Of a DNA stretch of 64,000 nucleotides, positions 13,291 to 27,083 are shown piece by piece. The DNA comes from Camarhynchus parvulus (Eukaryota > Chordata > Aves > Passeriformes > Thraupidae). The position numbers and the translations under genes are program-made. The notes beneath the pieces are model-generated. The model was not told where the DNA came from, did no database searches, and saw only the letters and a program-made list of their open reading frames with translations. Every line of letters begins with the position of its first letter. The first letter of the stretch is position 1. The stretch spans positions 21,972,501 through 22,036,500 of the forward strand of contig NC_044572.1 of NCBI RefSeq assembly GCF_901933205.1, in the 5' to 3' direction.

Positions 13291-14805
13291 TGTGTGGATC
13301 ATGAGAAAAAATATTTTTCTGCAAAAATCTGCCTATGAATCAACTAATAAATGTTAAGATTAGTACATTTTCACCCAAATTCCATGTCTGAATAAACACA
13401 ATTGTCAGAAAAGTTGCTCAGAAAATTGAACAACACATCACAGTTTGAACCATGTGAAGGCTGAAGACTCTTCTAGACTAGTGCTACAAGTGTGACAGAG
13501 AATCAAAATCATGAAGCAGATCCAGGACAGGACAGCAGACTCAGTTCTGAGGTTGAGACTGCAAATATTCAGCACATCCATCAAACCACTCAACCCCAGG
13601 CAGCGACACGTGAGAACTAAATTGTGTTGATTTGCTTTGGAAGGGTTTTCATGCCCTCTCTGCTCAGAGGATAGTAGCAACAATATTGCCTCATAAAATG
13701 TATCATAAGAACCATTGTCAATATTGTAACAAAAGTTTAGAGACCTGCCAGCATGAAAGGAAATGTGATATTTATTAATTTCAAGCTGGATAAGGATATG
13801 GAGCCAGCAGCTGAGATATTACTTCTGAAAGAAAATCCACAAACCGTAGAGGGTGAAAAGGTAAAATTTGTGTTTGCTGAGGTGACCTAACCTCCATAAA
13901 GAAATATAGGAACTAAATTTACCAGTAAATAAGTTCAAGCAGATGCAATTTTTAACACTATCAGGAAATAAAAGGCCCATTTTTAGTTTAAGAATATACA
14001 AAATCCTTCCTTTCATTTCAGGGTGTGTTCACTGGAAAAGGATCTAAATAGGAGATAAGAAAAAATTTAAAGTATCTTTCTTGAATACAAAAAACTCTCA
14101 GTAGAATATGGAAGAATACACAGGAAATTTTATACATTTATGATGTTTTTAGAGAGTTCACCTTAAGGTAAAGACAGGAGAAGCTTAGTAAGTTGCTTTC
14201 TCTGGAAATCATAGAGCCAGAGGGAGGAAAAAAAAGATGTGGTGATGCTTTCATTGATTGGTGTATTAGCAATAACTGGGCCCTCCACTTGAGAGTAAAC
14301 CTCAGTCTAAAAAAAGGGAAAATAAAAAAAAATTAGGCTGCATATGCTCAGAGATTTATCAATAGAAGGAAAAGCTTTTTTTTTCCTTTCTTTTTCTTCA
14401 TTAAAGAACCAGGTGGCCTCTGACACTTTCCATTAGAGTAATCAAATATATTTTAATGTACTGTCAATATTTGTTTGTGGGAGCACATCTTCTGCAGACA
14501 GTGCTTTTTAGGTGTATGTCACCCAAGATGTACCACAAGACAATGTCAGAAGTGCATACATCAGACGCTAAAATTCTGCTCCAAAAGATATTGGATAATT
14601 GTTTAAAAATAAAAGAGTGGAGAAATTCCAATGGAAGAAATGAAAATGTAATTTAACAATCAGGATATTCTTGCTGTAAGTCTGTGTTTATACTGAGATT
14701 TCTTGCAAGGTGGAGGAGGGATTTGGATCTGGCACTTTTACATCAATGGTGAACAAGACAGCACCAACCCGCTTGGCATGAGAGAAAATGGTGGTTGTTG
14801 TTGTT

Positions 14806-14809
<4 letters not shown>

Positions 14810-14861
<52 letters not shown>
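14810..14861. repeat. (TTA)n / (TAA)n trinucleotide microsatellite
   Basis: About 17 uninterrupted units, preceded by a shorter TTG run from about 14793. In the two strands it reads as poly-Tyr or poly-Asn codons, which explains the homopolymeric open frames across it. They are not coding. The perfect repeat suggests a recent, probably length-variable locus. Confidence 0.95.
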
Positions 14862-14863
<2 letters not shown>

Positions 14864-15530
14864 GAAGCCCAAGGTAGTTGAGGCTTTCTGAGAGTCTGAT
14901 GATTCATTTCCATTGGATCAGCAGGTGGAAGGGGAGGGATTGGAGTTGTGTGAGGGTAGTGTGGGGCACATGCTGGCAGCACACACATCAGCAAGGTGGC
15001 ATAGATGCCTCCATAATTAGCTAAACATTCAAGCCAGAGACAAAATTTCAGATGAAGTACCACAGCCTTTTTTCTGGGTCTGAATCAGAATGTGCCAAAA
15101 TTTCCTCCAGATGGAAAATTAGATGGGCAGGAGGAGGTTAATTTGGGATAGGTTAGACAAGGAGTAAATGTGTGCACTTCCTATCAGTATTGCAGGTTCA
15201 CAGGAGGTTTTTCAGAGTGCTCAAACCTAATTTAAGCTCATGATGAAAAACTGCCACTTCTCTTATTTATAGAGCAGGTTTGTCAGCTCCAGGACTTGAG
15301 CTATGGGGAAATTCCTCTCTCAGCCTACAAATCGTAGCCACGAGCTGTGCCCACACTTACTCACAAGCTTGAGGAAATAAGAGAAGCAGAGGCTGAGAAG
15401 AACAAAGCTGGTGAAGCCATGAAAAGTACCTTTGTCTTACTCAGTACAGACTGCAGCTTTTTCCAGGTTGCTTGTGTTAGTGGGGCTGCCTCCTGTACAG
15501 CAGTTTAAAGCAGCAGGCTTCAGTGCAGCT

Positions 15531-15610
15531 CAGCTGCACGATGAGTTGGATGGGTCAGGAACTACAAACTCAGCTGCATGACGAGTTGGATGGGTCAGAA
15601 ACTACATGGC
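15531..15610 (+). repeat. Two-copy 40-bp tandem duplication
   Basis: The unit starts 'cagctgcacgatgagttgga' at 15531 and repeats as 'cagctgcatgacgagttgga' at 15571. Unit length is 40 bp. The copies differ by a few substitutions, so the duplication is recent but not new. No motif of a known element is present. Confidence 0.9.
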
Positions 15611-16163
15611 CACATTGTGGGAGGTCAGCCTGCAGCTGGACAATAACTCTGGTGGGCTCTGGGGTGCCAGATGTTTTCTGTGTGTCCATGGAGCGCAGCT
15701 GTTCTGCTCAGCTGTACAGCCTCTGCAGAAGCAAGAGAGATTCCATTTTGGTCAGACTTTTCTAGTGATGGCATATATCTTGTATAGCAAGATAAAAAGA
15801 AACCCATGTAAATTTTATTAATCCTGCTGTTAACGTTATTGGAATTAGTCTTTTGGGGAGAAAACGATGTGAGATTGGACTCATTTATTGGCTATCCCTG
15901 AACTTCACAGTGCAAGACAAGAAAGTTGGGATTTAGACATGAAACATTCCTACAGTGTCTAAAATGTCCCTATATTCTCTGACAGTGTCAGTGGCTTCTT
16001 GCCATGGTGATGTCTACTGCAGCTGTCAACCTGCCTTAAGTGAGTCACAGTTGTAGAGGATATGAATGTCAAAGTGCTCTGGGGACACTGGACTGCACAA
16101 TCCTTTTGCAGAAGGCTTGGAAAGCTGGATGCTTCCATATGGAGGGGTTGTTTTCCTTGTTGT

Positions 16164-16183
16164 GGTGGTGATTTATCACCACC
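16164..16183. repeat. Perfect 9-bp hairpin
   Basis: GGTGGTGAT, a two-base spacer TT, then ATCACCACC. The flanks GGAGGG (16141) and CCCTCC (16182) add weak, gapped complementarity. It may be a cruciform-prone site or chance. Confidence 0.7.
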
Positions 16184-18386
16184 CTCCCTTGCTTCTTCAA
16201 CGCCATTTAGTAATGAACATTTAGCATGGCCACTGTGCAGAGTAGATTACAATTTCTATGGATTCAAAGGCTCAAACTGACACGATAGTTTATTTAAATA
16301 TTTAAATTGTTAAAATACACAGTGTAGGGGTATTTGCTGTCCATTTTTGTGAAATTCACTCTTTCATCAGGAAAGAAACCTGCAGATTTGGAACTTCCAG
16401 TCAGATGTTAAAAACAGGATAAATGTTGGGGGTTTTTTTTGTTTTGTTTTGTTGTTTTATGTTCTTTTTTTTACAAGGCCCTAAAGAGAAAAAGCCATTT
16501 AAAATAGAACATATCTCTTCATTCGCCATATGTTGTCATTCATAGAATAGCTTTTGTTATGTCTGTAACTTTAACCTGTCAATAAGCAAATGAATAAAAT
16601 AGAATAATAACGTCCCTAATGAGTCATGATTAAGAACTTAACCATTTATTTAAAAAGGAATATTTATGCTCAAGGTTTCAGAAGCAGTCAAGAATTAACA
16701 TCTGGGGCTTTTTACAAGGGAAATGCTGGACACACACATTGAGTCCCCCTGGCATTGACTTATGCATTGTGTGGCTGTAATGGCTGAAGGGCCTCAATAT
16801 CCTCTGTATTTCTTTTTGATTGATTTTGTGATAATGCAGCTGCATATTAGGTGTGCTGGCAACCTGGGGTGAAACAGTAAAGGAAAGCATGGTAGTATTG
16901 TTATTTTACCCTATGACTCCTTTGCAATATTAAGTCCTTTAAAGCCTGTCTTCCTGGAAAAGAAAGGAAGCTCACCTCGTTTCTCACAGTTCAATGAAGA
17001 ATGCATACTGTTAGAAGCAAGAATTTCTCTGAATCCTTGCATTTTCAGTCAGTACTTAGAGAAAAGTAGAAATGACTGTCATTAACTCTCGCCCCCAACT
17101 TCGTATTAATGTATTTTTAAAGCTGTAAAATTTCTGCTTCTGGTAGATGGTTTGAGAAGGAGCAGGTAAATCAAGCTTAAAATAGGTTCTTGGTCTGAGT
17201 AAGGTAACCTGTAAGACTGTTGAATTGTTGATTACTAATGGGACTTAGCAAGAAACAATAGAAAACAGGGAAAAACTGTGACAAAAATTACTGGTATTGC
17301 AGTTGTATATCTTATTCCTGACTGCCATAGCAGGTGGTAGGTATTTATAAAAGAACTGAGTGATCTGCTGTCAAATACTGTTCCATCTTGCTCAGTGGTG
17401 GTCATTTTTTTATGATATTTATAAACTATAACCTTGTTATTCAAACATTTATCTATCTAGATCAGTATTTTGCCTCCAGTAACAGGAGGTATCAGATGTG
17501 TTACAGAAATAGAAAGTTTCCAGTTATTTCATGTTTTGAGTATACAGAAAGTTTATTTTTTGTCTCCTTGAGTGAGAAGCAGTTTTGTACCTTGAAGGAA
17601 GAATGAAGAGACATATCCCACCAAAGCTCTTGGCATTATGATACCTCTGGGTATTTTCTTCATCAGTACGAGTGCATAATCATTTGGGGGATCTAGGACA
17701 GATGTTGACATGGAAGAATATTGTGAAATAAGTTGGCTACAGGCTATTCATGCTTTGCCTGGAGAGAGTGTTCCTCATCTGCCTTTCAGTATTAGGAAAT
17801 TCCCTTTTCTCTTGTATTAGGCGAGAGGACAACAGAAACATGAGGAATCATTTTAGATGTTGTGTAGGAGAGAAACATGCATGGTAATCAGTGGGAAACA
17901 TCAGAATGGCTCATAATCAACGCCAAAGCCCTGCTGCTGCAAACCCCAGGCTCAAGCCTATGCTCATGTGCATTTTTGTGACGCATCCTGATATTTCAGG
18001 GGAAAACAAAGAGGTTTTGTGAGTGAGGGAGGAAAGCAGAAGACACAGATTTGCCAATGGTAACAACACAAAAAGCATGTTGGCTGAATGATTTGTATGC
18101 TGGGCCTAGCATGGTCCTGGCCTTTGTAATCTTCACTTAACTTGCTTTTGCACAAATGCAGACTTTCGCAGAAAAATTCTGAGAAAGACAAAGAACTGTG
18201 TTAAACAGACAGCATGTGGCAAGCATGTCATCACTAAAACCCTGGAGGAATATAGTAATTCAGGCCATAAATCAGGCCAATGACTTTTAGGACTACACTA
18301 ATGCTTTTTGCTTGGATCTGAATACCAATGTGCCTGAATTTGGTTTCTTTTATGTTCTATTCACAATCACTACTACAAAAAGGCCT

Positions 18387-18932
18387 TTAAGAAACTTTAA
18401 GAAACTTTTTTTGGCTATTGTTCTTGTTCAGAACCTGACTATGAATTACAACCAGACAGTGGATATGTGGAATACTCTGGTACATTTCAGTATTCCCATG
18501 AGAATTGGGATTTAAATCCAGCAAGAAGTGAGTCAAAACAGGCCTAGTGGTCCAGTTATCCTGCCTGGTCTGAGGTGTCATTACTGCTCTCCATAGTGCT
18601 GTTACAAGACAGAACATTTTCTTCAGAAGTGCAACAGCAACACAGTTGCACCCCGAAAACTTCCATGTGATGGGCAGATTGTCACTCTCAGGTCCTTTGT
18701 GTGAGTTCACATTGGTGTTGCATTCCTGGGGCTCAGCTGGGCAACTTCTACAGTTTCCCACATCCCAAATCCCAAAACCACTTTGTGTACATGACACTGA
18801 CCCAGCCTCTGGCATTACGGTGGGAGGATACCAAACAGATGTGTAACAATGAAACAGAATAGGAAAAGGATTCACTTCAAAAAATTGTGGAAGGAATACT
18901 ACAGAAAGAATAATTTTGTCCTTAAGAAACAC
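18387..18932 (-). other. 181-codon open frame of unknown status
   Basis: This is the longest minus-strand open frame. The translation starts with a hydrophobic stretch of about 20 residues and has several Cys and Trp residues, but no motif, repeat or domain I recognise. A shorter forward frame overlaps it. No promoter, splice or polyadenylation context supports expression, and the frame ends in a plain AT-rich region. It could be chance, an ancient retroelement fragment or part of an unknown transcript. Confidence 0.15.
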
Positions 18933-21900
18933 AGTATGGGCTGTTTGGATGCATGCAAAAGGCTGCTAAGAGCTTGCAGTGGCCCTGAAGCTTGCAGTCA
19001 AGGGTGGGTGGTATTGAAAGCACCAAAAATTAAAAATTTAATAGCTCTGATGATCATTAGCTGAATATGGGGGGGAAAGGGAAAACTTTGAACAAAATTA
19101 TCTGACTCCAAAAGCATTTAACATATGTTAATTATGGGAGGAAAAGCAGGGGGCATAAAACAGCCATCAGTGAGAACTTGGACAGTCTCTAGCATCTGAA
19201 AGGAAGAATGGAACAGAAATGGTGCCAAAACTGTAAGTCAGAGCCTCAAAGCAAATATTTTTGTCTGAAAATACATATTGCTAACATCCCAAAATTGCTA
19301 ATTATCTTCTCTTTCTCAATCTGCTACTAGTCTGGCTGTGCAGATAAACCCACTACTAACCCATATCTCCAACAAGATTTTCTGTGAGCTATTGGGAGTG
19401 TGGTTTTCTCCTGGGCACCATGGGGAGCTCAGTAGCTGAGGCAGCATGTGAAATGCTGCTTGAAACTTTTTCAGACCTTATTGAATGCATTTTGAGACTG
19501 CGGTAGGGCTTAAAATAAGAGTGCATCCAGATCCCCATGCTGCCCTGGAGAGGCAATCCATGCCTTTCCTCACGGAAGATCCTACAGGCCTCAGTAAGTC
19601 TGTAACCTTCAGTGTGCTATCAGAAACCCCTGTCACGCTTTATATAGCGAAGAGGAAAGGAGAAAACTGCATTGAAGACCAGAATACCTTGCTCTAGTCA
19701 TGTTATCCCTCTGTTGTCAGTCCAGAAGGAGCAATTCATCAAAATCAGCCTGGAGGAAATTTGGGAGTTTTTCTGTGCATCCGTTGCTGCCTCATGTTGG
19801 AAGAACATCAGGTCCACATGACAAGGATTGAGCATATGTTTTCTCTTTTTCACTGCTGCCTTGACAGACTGTTTCTGATTATACACAGCACATCCAGAGA
19901 GAAGTGTGTGTGCATGAGAAAGCAGTGGGATCACAGAGGGAGCATTGATGGAGGAAAGCTGAGTCCAGGAGGTTTTGGGGCACAGCATCAGTTTTGGGCT
20001 GCAGTGGCCACCTGACAGAAACATTTGTTACAATTATTCCTTTCCTGATGTTTACTTGGGATCCAGCCATGCTAGCAGATGTCATACGCACACAGACGCA
20101 GTCACAGACACACACACACATGCACAGATGGATCTCTCTGGTGGCAGATCCAGCCCTATGGTGTTTCCCACCTCTCACACCCCAGGGCTGCCCAACAGCT
20201 GGCTCAGACCTATGGTCCCTCCCTTAGTCAGCTCTCAGACTTCTGACAGATTTGTGTGGGCTGGAGAGCACCCTGACCCAGGGTAATATTGAAGAATGGA
20301 GTGTTACAATGACAGGCTGCAGTGGTCAGGCACAGGACTTGGTGGCATTTATCTGCCCTCCTCTGCTCTCCTTTTTCCCATTATTTGTTCTCCCCTATCT
20401 AGACTGATGTGTGTCTTTCCCCTTCCCTTAAATATTTCATAGTAAGTTTATAACATTCCCAAAATTTCCTCAAATATCCCATAGTAGGTTTGCTTATGCC
20501 TTTAAGACCTGTGGTAATCTTGCTTCCCCCTCCTTATCACTTAAAGAGTTTTGATGGAACTTGTAAAAGCTTTGTTCCAGCAGTGTTCTATCAATAATCA
20601 ATGTGAGAGCTCTGGTCTTTGGTATAAGTATCAATTTTCTTCTGCTCTTTTTGGATTCTGTGACTGGGTTTTTAACGTATTCCTTCTCTTCCTGTCTCTT
20701 GTTCCAGTATTTTATGCTCAACAGCCCTGAACCCAACGTCCTCACAAAGTAAATATCTTCTCAGTCCCCACAAGGGTATCTTACAGTCTTCTCTAACAGA
20801 TATTCAGAGTATCTTGCAGACATGGGGTGGGACAGGAAATGGCTATGCCTAATTTTGCTCTTGTGTGAATTTTTGACTAAAAATATATATATTGTCTCTA
20901 TAGCAGCCAAAAAACTCTCAATATCAAGAAATAAAGTTGATGGAGGGAAAGAAAACTAAACCTAAGCTTTTTATTAAGGCTCATTAAATTACAAATCATT
21001 GAACAACTTGAAATAGGATTAAAATGTGGGTTCTCTGGTCTATTTTTAAGCTGTTCTACTATTATGGTTTTTTTTATTATACAAAAGTTAAGTTAGTAAT
21101 TTGTAAAATCATCTAAATGCACCTTTTTCACCTTCTGTTCTCAGCTTTGGCAGTGAAAAATTGTTCTGATTGTGGTTTCTTGAAGTGTAATTACTTTGTC
21201 AAAGGAAAATATAACTAGAACTGATATTTGAAATGCACTATAATTGTACTTAAGCCATTTGATAATTTGCTCACGTACTGGATGTTTTATTAATTTAACA
21301 ACAGCTAACAATACTGAAGTTGGAGAATCATCCAACAGCTTCTCTTTCCCATTTAAAATAAAACATAATTTGCTTCAGCCTTTCATCTACTTCCAAAGAG
21401 AAGCTGTGGACACCCACTTTCTGTGAGCAGTTTCATTTACTTCACAATGTATTGCTCACAGTAGTACTCCTGTTGATATCAAGCCTGGCTGGATCAGGTT
21501 CTATTTGAATGATTGAACTTCTTATTTGACCACTTTAAGGTTTTAGAGGAGACAAGTGTAATATGAACAACCAGGTGGGGGCTGGGAGTTGAGAATTAGT
21601 GCCAGCTTTGTCACACAAGAAAATTCATGCTCTTCAGCTTTACCTTCTCGTAACACAAGGTTGTTAGATGCTTACCAGCTTCTCTGCATGGTGACAAGAA
21701 CTGAGCACATGGTAGCTTGAAAGCTGAAAATAGCTATTCTTATATTAGTTATTTTCTCCATATGGAATTGACTCTTGATAATGCAAAATAAGGAATTCCT
21801 ATGACTCATCTCTAACATGTCAAAATACTCAAAGCAACACTTGCCTTTCCTTGCTAATAATGGGAAACATCCATCAGTCATCAGTGGCTCATGCAGATTC

Positions 21901-23033
21901 ATTAAATCTTCCTCACTTGGTGAGGAGCTGCCTTCCCCCATGCAGGCAGTGACGTCTCTGCAGTGACAGCAGCCTTGGGACAAGGAGGTGGCAGGCACCA
22001 CCCTGCCACTGCAACCGTGGCACTGGACATGTAGTGTCCTGCTCTGGGAAATTCAGATCTTTGCATGTCCTAATGTCTGCCCTGTGACCAGAGACACGTC
22101 AGACGTAAGGAATGACAGTGTCACCCCCCAGATGGATTGCAGTAAGGTCTTGGTAGTGGGCACTGCACGCAGGAAGCACCAGGACATTTGGTGCTGCTCA
22201 GTGCTGCCCTGGGCAAATTTCCATTGTGGTGGAGGACCACACATAGTACCCATTTCTGGATCCAAGCTGACTCTATTCAGAATCAGAAATCACACATTCA
22301 CCCCAGCAACAGAAGCAACAGAAGGCCTGCAATCCACAGACAACTGCTGTGTTAGCAGCTGTGAGCAGAACCAGAACAGGCTTTGGGAGGGAGCTGAGCA
22401 AACAGTGGTGATGGGTGGTGCGGATGGATGATATGTTTCTGGTCTCTCAATAAAAGGGGATGTGGCACAGTGCAAGGCTGCCATTCATGGATCTGCAGTG
22501 TTCTGTAAGGGAGGTATTCAATGTAGCAGGGAGTGAACCTCGAAGCTATTTTTGTAAAAGTACCGAGAGAAGAGGCCCTCATGAGGGAGCTTACAGCAAA
22601 GATGGGTGTTTGTGGGTATAGCCATGTCGCCAAAAGGAAGAACCAGCATACAGCACTGTCTCATGCTCAGAACTACTACCAGTTAGTCTTCTTATCTTGA
22701 AGTGTTGTCTTTAAGAAAGAGCATATATGTATTCACCCAACTTTTCTAGAAGCTCTCATGAAAACTCCTGTAGCGAGTATGCAATTCAGTGGCAGAATCT
22801 GTCTTGTGTGGAACTCATTACCCAAGAAGGAATTTTGCTTTCTGGGTGTGTTCTTCCATTCAGACCACAGGTAAAAAGCTATAGCCGCATTCAAGAGCCT
22901 AAGCTATGGAGGCAATGTTTATAGAACCTTCACTAGAGCTCTTCCAGATGGTCTCTCAGCAGCTGATGAGATTCAGAAAAATTCTGTAAGAACTGGTGGG
23001 ACTGAGGAGAGTTGTGGTCAGGGATACTTTGCC

Positions 23034-23137
23034 TTTTCTTTTTTGTGTGTGTTTTTTTGGTGGTTATTTTTTTGTTGGTTTGTTGGTTTGTTTTTTGGTG
23101 GTTGTTTTTTTTTTTTTTTTTTTTTTGTTTTTTTTTT
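23034..23137 (+). repeat. T/G-rich tract with long poly-T
   Basis: Alternating TG, TTTTTGG and TTTGTTGG words end in an almost pure T run of more than 20 bases interrupted by one G. On the minus strand it is an A-rich tail-like tract, but I could not identify a retroposed sequence attached to it. The phenylalanine-rich open frames at 22996-23352 come from this composition. Confidence 0.8.
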
Positions 23138-26100
23138 ATCAGAAGGTCCAGGTGTCTTTTTGGGCTAATGTTCTTTGTACGGGAAAAGCCATTAATTCAC
23201 TCCCTCAAGACCAAGACAGTATTTTTCTTTTTTGTTACTCTGTAGTATTTTGCTCTTTGAATTTTTTTGAAAGACTCTTCATGGTCCCCATTAAAGTAGC
23301 CTTTGATTTGCTTGAGTCTCAGGGTATTCCAGCCTGTTATCACTCAGTCTAGTTTTCATTTCAGGCAGCCAAACAAAATTTAGTAACACTACAAATGTGT
23401 TTACTGTTTTGCTGATAAAAGCTCTGGTCACACAGCCTCTTTGCCTTGAACAATAATAAATGTCAGCAGTGGAAAGCCACTCACCTGAACACAAGATGCA
23501 GGAAAAAACATCTCCATGAGCAGAGGGAGAGAGGATGATCTGGCCTTAATGTGCTGAAGTATTCGAGCCAGCAAATTAATGATTCTGATGTACCTGTGAG
23601 AAAAAGTGCTGCTCCTCAGCTGAGAACCCTTCCCATAAATGTCAGGGGGTGCTCTGCATCTTACTGTCAGCTCAAAGTATGTGCTGATCCTTGGGGAATA
23701 TTAAAAGGAGACTGCAGGCCCGGGAAGTTTATGACGTTTTCCTGCACAGGTTGAGTTTGTGGTTGTTTCGTCCCTCAGTCTTTATTTCTTTTTTTTCTTT
23801 TTCCTCCCCTCCCTTATTTTTTTATTCTTTCTTTTACCACTTTTCTGTAATCCAAATCCCTCCTTCCCATTTATGTGCCTCATTTCCATCTTTTCAGATC
23901 TCTTCCTGCTGCGTGATGAGCTGTTTGCTTTTAACTAGTGGTAGGTCCCTCAGCAAGACCTCTCATGTCCCCAAAGCCCACTGGGATCAGACAATTTCCT
24001 CTGATCTCTGGTAAAATCTGTTCCTCTCCTCTTATCAAACAAGAAGAAAGGAGGCAGCAAGGAGTCTCATGGGCTGATGGGCTGGTGTGTTCCTCTGGTC
24101 TCTAAACAGCCATTCCTATTTGGAAAAACAGTTCCTCAATATTCATGTTGCCACCTGTGTTCCCACAGCTCCCATAGCTATTGCTTTAGCTAGTGCTGCG
24201 GTGCTTTTTTACTGAACAGGAGAGATTTCAAGATTAGGTTTCAGTAAGTTTTGAGAAATGAGGTTTTGTTTAGACAGGGAGCTCCATTAATAACTAGAGA
24301 AAAGTAAAAAACCTAATTTCAGTAGTTGGTTTGGCTTTTCATAACACCCCGAGCAAAGGGACAGAGGTGCTGTGGAGAGGTGGAAACAAAAAAGGGGATG
24401 TGTCAGACAAGGTAGGCTGGTGTCAGCACAGCCCTGTGCACCAGTGTCATCTTTTGGCCACATTTCTAAAAATAATAGTTTATTATTAAAAAACAAATGT
24501 AAATATTTTAATTTTCTTTTATTTTCCTTTTGCAGTATAAATACAGTTAGTGTCTTAGGTAAAGTGGAGACTAAGAATTTGAAGAGACTTTCTGGTTTAT
24601 TTGAATCCACTACTTGAGTCTCTGTTCCCTGGTGAGGACACAAGGGTGTCTCACACACAGAATAGCAGTCCACCAAGCTGACCTTTGATTTTTTTTTCTC
24701 TCTTCCCTTCTCCCTTTTTGGTAGCTACCCAGCTATACACCAAGTTATAGGTGGTACCAAGCAGCATCAACTCCCAAGCAGTGCACTGCATTGCACAGCT
24801 GGGGGCTTTACTGCACACACAAGGTGACTGCAGTACAGAATTTTGCATACAGATTTATCAGCCTTTCAGCTGGTGCCTTGGACTTCCTGTGGCTGGGAAT
24901 AGCTCTCATCCATCTCCAAGTAACATGTTCAGGTTAGGAATACAGCACTGTTAATGAGGAATTATGGTATGCTTGTAGTTAAATGTGTAACATGCCAGAA
25001 GTGTTATTTTTGTAATGATAATAATGGTGATGATGTTGTGAGTGATGCAGATGAAGAACTGCAGTGATGGAGGCTGGTTTTCCTACATGATATGAAAGCA
25101 ATTTTTTTTACTGTACTGGAATGTAAAGGTTTGAAATCTGTTATAAAATGCTTTGTTTTTATTTTATTTATCACCTTTTGATTAAAGCATGATTTCGATT
25201 TCTTAGTCTTCAGGTAACTTACAGTGTGGTAGTGATCTCGTGTGATTGTAACGCACAATTTAAAAATAAATACTACATAAGGGGATGAAAATATGGAAAA
25301 AATAAACATATTTTTTCAAGTGATGTTATAAATTCTCACTGCATTGGAATGAGAAACAGAAAAGTGTTACTTTATCAGTTTCTTTTCTGTGATATTTTGG
25401 ATGATTTAAAAATATGCAAAGACACAGAGAGTTCACAACAGATTCTCTCAGTTCCAGACTTCATGATGGACTTTGGCAAACATGTTTTACAGAATAAAGA
25501 TGAGTCAAGTGCAGCCTTGGGTGCCAAGGGTGACTTAAGCAAAGTGAATTGATGTTATGCCCTCTGTTTTTCCTATATAACCATTTTTCCTCTTTTGTTT
25601 TCTTTATTTTCTGTATCTTTCTCTTCCCTAACACATACTTCTTTTCTGTTTTTCTAGCATGAATTGCCCCTTAGCTTACTTTTTCTGTAGCTTCATTCTG
25701 CCATATTATTTGTTTTCAGGATTTCTTCCCTTCAGTCTCTTTTTAGCCCCTTTCTTTTCTGTATATTGTTATTTTAGCTCCACAAAGACAGAATTTTAGA
25801 AAGTGTTTTGCTGCATGTTCTGCCATTTTTTTTCGAGTTCTGGTCTGACTCCAAGCCCCAGACCATATGATTGGCCTGTAGTTTCCCAATCTTCCTCCTT
25901 TCCCTTTTTGAAGTTTGCATCATTTTTCAGCCATGGTGAATAGTATCTCTGCTTCAGCCTCCCAAACTATATGAATAAATTGATGGGCCTCTAGCTGAAA
26001 TGCTGCTGAATCACCTATCTATTCAGATGCAGAGCAGGCTGGCTGGATACAGCCAGACTCATGTTAGAGCTGCAAGAGATAAAACCCAAAAGGGATGGAG

Positions 26101-27038
26101 GGATGGTGACACAATTAAGAACAGATTTCTTCTCATTATCCATATCTCCTCCACGCTTGCACTGATTAACTGGATTTACACACAAGTCTAAATTTTGCAT
26201 CTTCTGCTTCTAAGTTAATTTAAATAAATAAAACTCAGAAATAATTTGAGATTATTTGATAAGGAGAACCATGAATGATGATTTACAGCTAACACAGTAA
26301 AGCAGGAAGGACAGCAAGTACTGAGTATTTGTGCACAGGACAGTGTGGTGGAATGGCTGTAAGGGAAGAAATGATTACTCCTCTGGAAGAGAGCTGAAAG
26401 CCTTCTCTACTTTTGGAGTTGTTGTTCTAATTCTCATCCATGGCAAAGAAAGCAAGCAGCTGTTGTTGAGATATTGGCCCATGAGCCTGTAATTGTGGCC
26501 ATTGTTCCTAGTTTGATGGCATCTAACTATGAATTTCTTGTGTATTACATGGGGAAAATATAATTTTTTTTCCAGATTAGTTTTAATTCCTGGTGCTTAG
26601 ATATAGACTTGTGAAGGGTGTTTGAAAACCATGAACAAAAAAGAAATTTTCTTTATTTCAGCCTAGACAAGAATACTGTAATTTCTCATAAGTAACATTT
26701 GTTGCATCACTTGAACTTAGGAACAAAACAAGAGAAGTATGCACACAGGTTGACATTTGAGAATGAAAAAAAGGTAAGTAAAACACTCAAATTTATGCTA
26801 AAACTCTGTGCTCATTATCTTTATTTAAGAATATCTCGTTAAACATATACATTGTAACTATTCTAATTTGTTGTTCTGTTGGACACTATTGTCTCTGTAA
26901 TGGCAGAATAGAATGAGAAAATGAACCAGGAGATTTTTTTTTGGATATTAGAAGAATCAAAGTATTTTTTAGTTAAAAATATAGCTGGAAAATAATTTTT
27001 GTTTCCAGATTTCAATATAGGACACTTCTTCTGTCTTC

Positions 27039-27080
27039 TTCTCCTTCTCCTTCTCCTTCTCCTTCTCCTTCTCCTTCTCC
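27039..27080 (+). repeat. (TTCTCC)7 polypyrimidine hexanucleotide array
   Basis: Seven perfect copies of TTCTCC with a few imperfect units upstream. The pyrimidine strand is the plus strand for the whole array. It lies directly next to the LTR fragment that starts at about 27084, so the array may have expanded inside or at the edge of the element. Long homopurine/homopyrimidine mirror-like tracts can adopt triplex structure. Confidence 0.93.
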
Positions 27081-27083
27081 TTT

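Larger units (their letters stand above)
13291..27038. other. Unique non-coding sequence with scattered simple repeats
   Basis: About 13.7 kb without a supportable gene. It holds the ATT array at 14810-14861, a 40-bp tandem duplication at 15531-15610, a hairpin at 16164-16183, T/G-rich tracts near 16430 and 23034-23137, a small CA-rich patch near 20085-20125 and a pyrimidine-rich stretch near 23785-23850. Imperfect direct repeats of about 27 bp sit at roughly 20428-20455 and 20469-20496. The open frames at 18387-18932 (-) and 21988-22431 (+) are the longest here but show no recognised domain. An AATAAA at about 22450 lacks any gene context. Confidence 0.6.

Noticed and set aside
14703..15063. 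Open frames with poly-Tyr (+) and poly-Asn (-)
   Set aside because: Both read through the TTA trinucleotide array.
20085..20125. CA-rich patch considered as a microsatellite
   Set aside because: The CA run is short and interrupted by CAGACG and CAGTCA words, too weak for a separate repeat call.
22445..22456. AATAAA considered as a gene polyadenylation signal
   Set aside because: No exon, open frame end or downstream GT-rich context ties it to a transcript. AATAAA is common by chance in AT-rich DNA.
22996..23352. Phenylalanine-rich membrane-like frame
   Set aside because: Caused by the T/G-rich and poly-T tract, not by a membrane protein.
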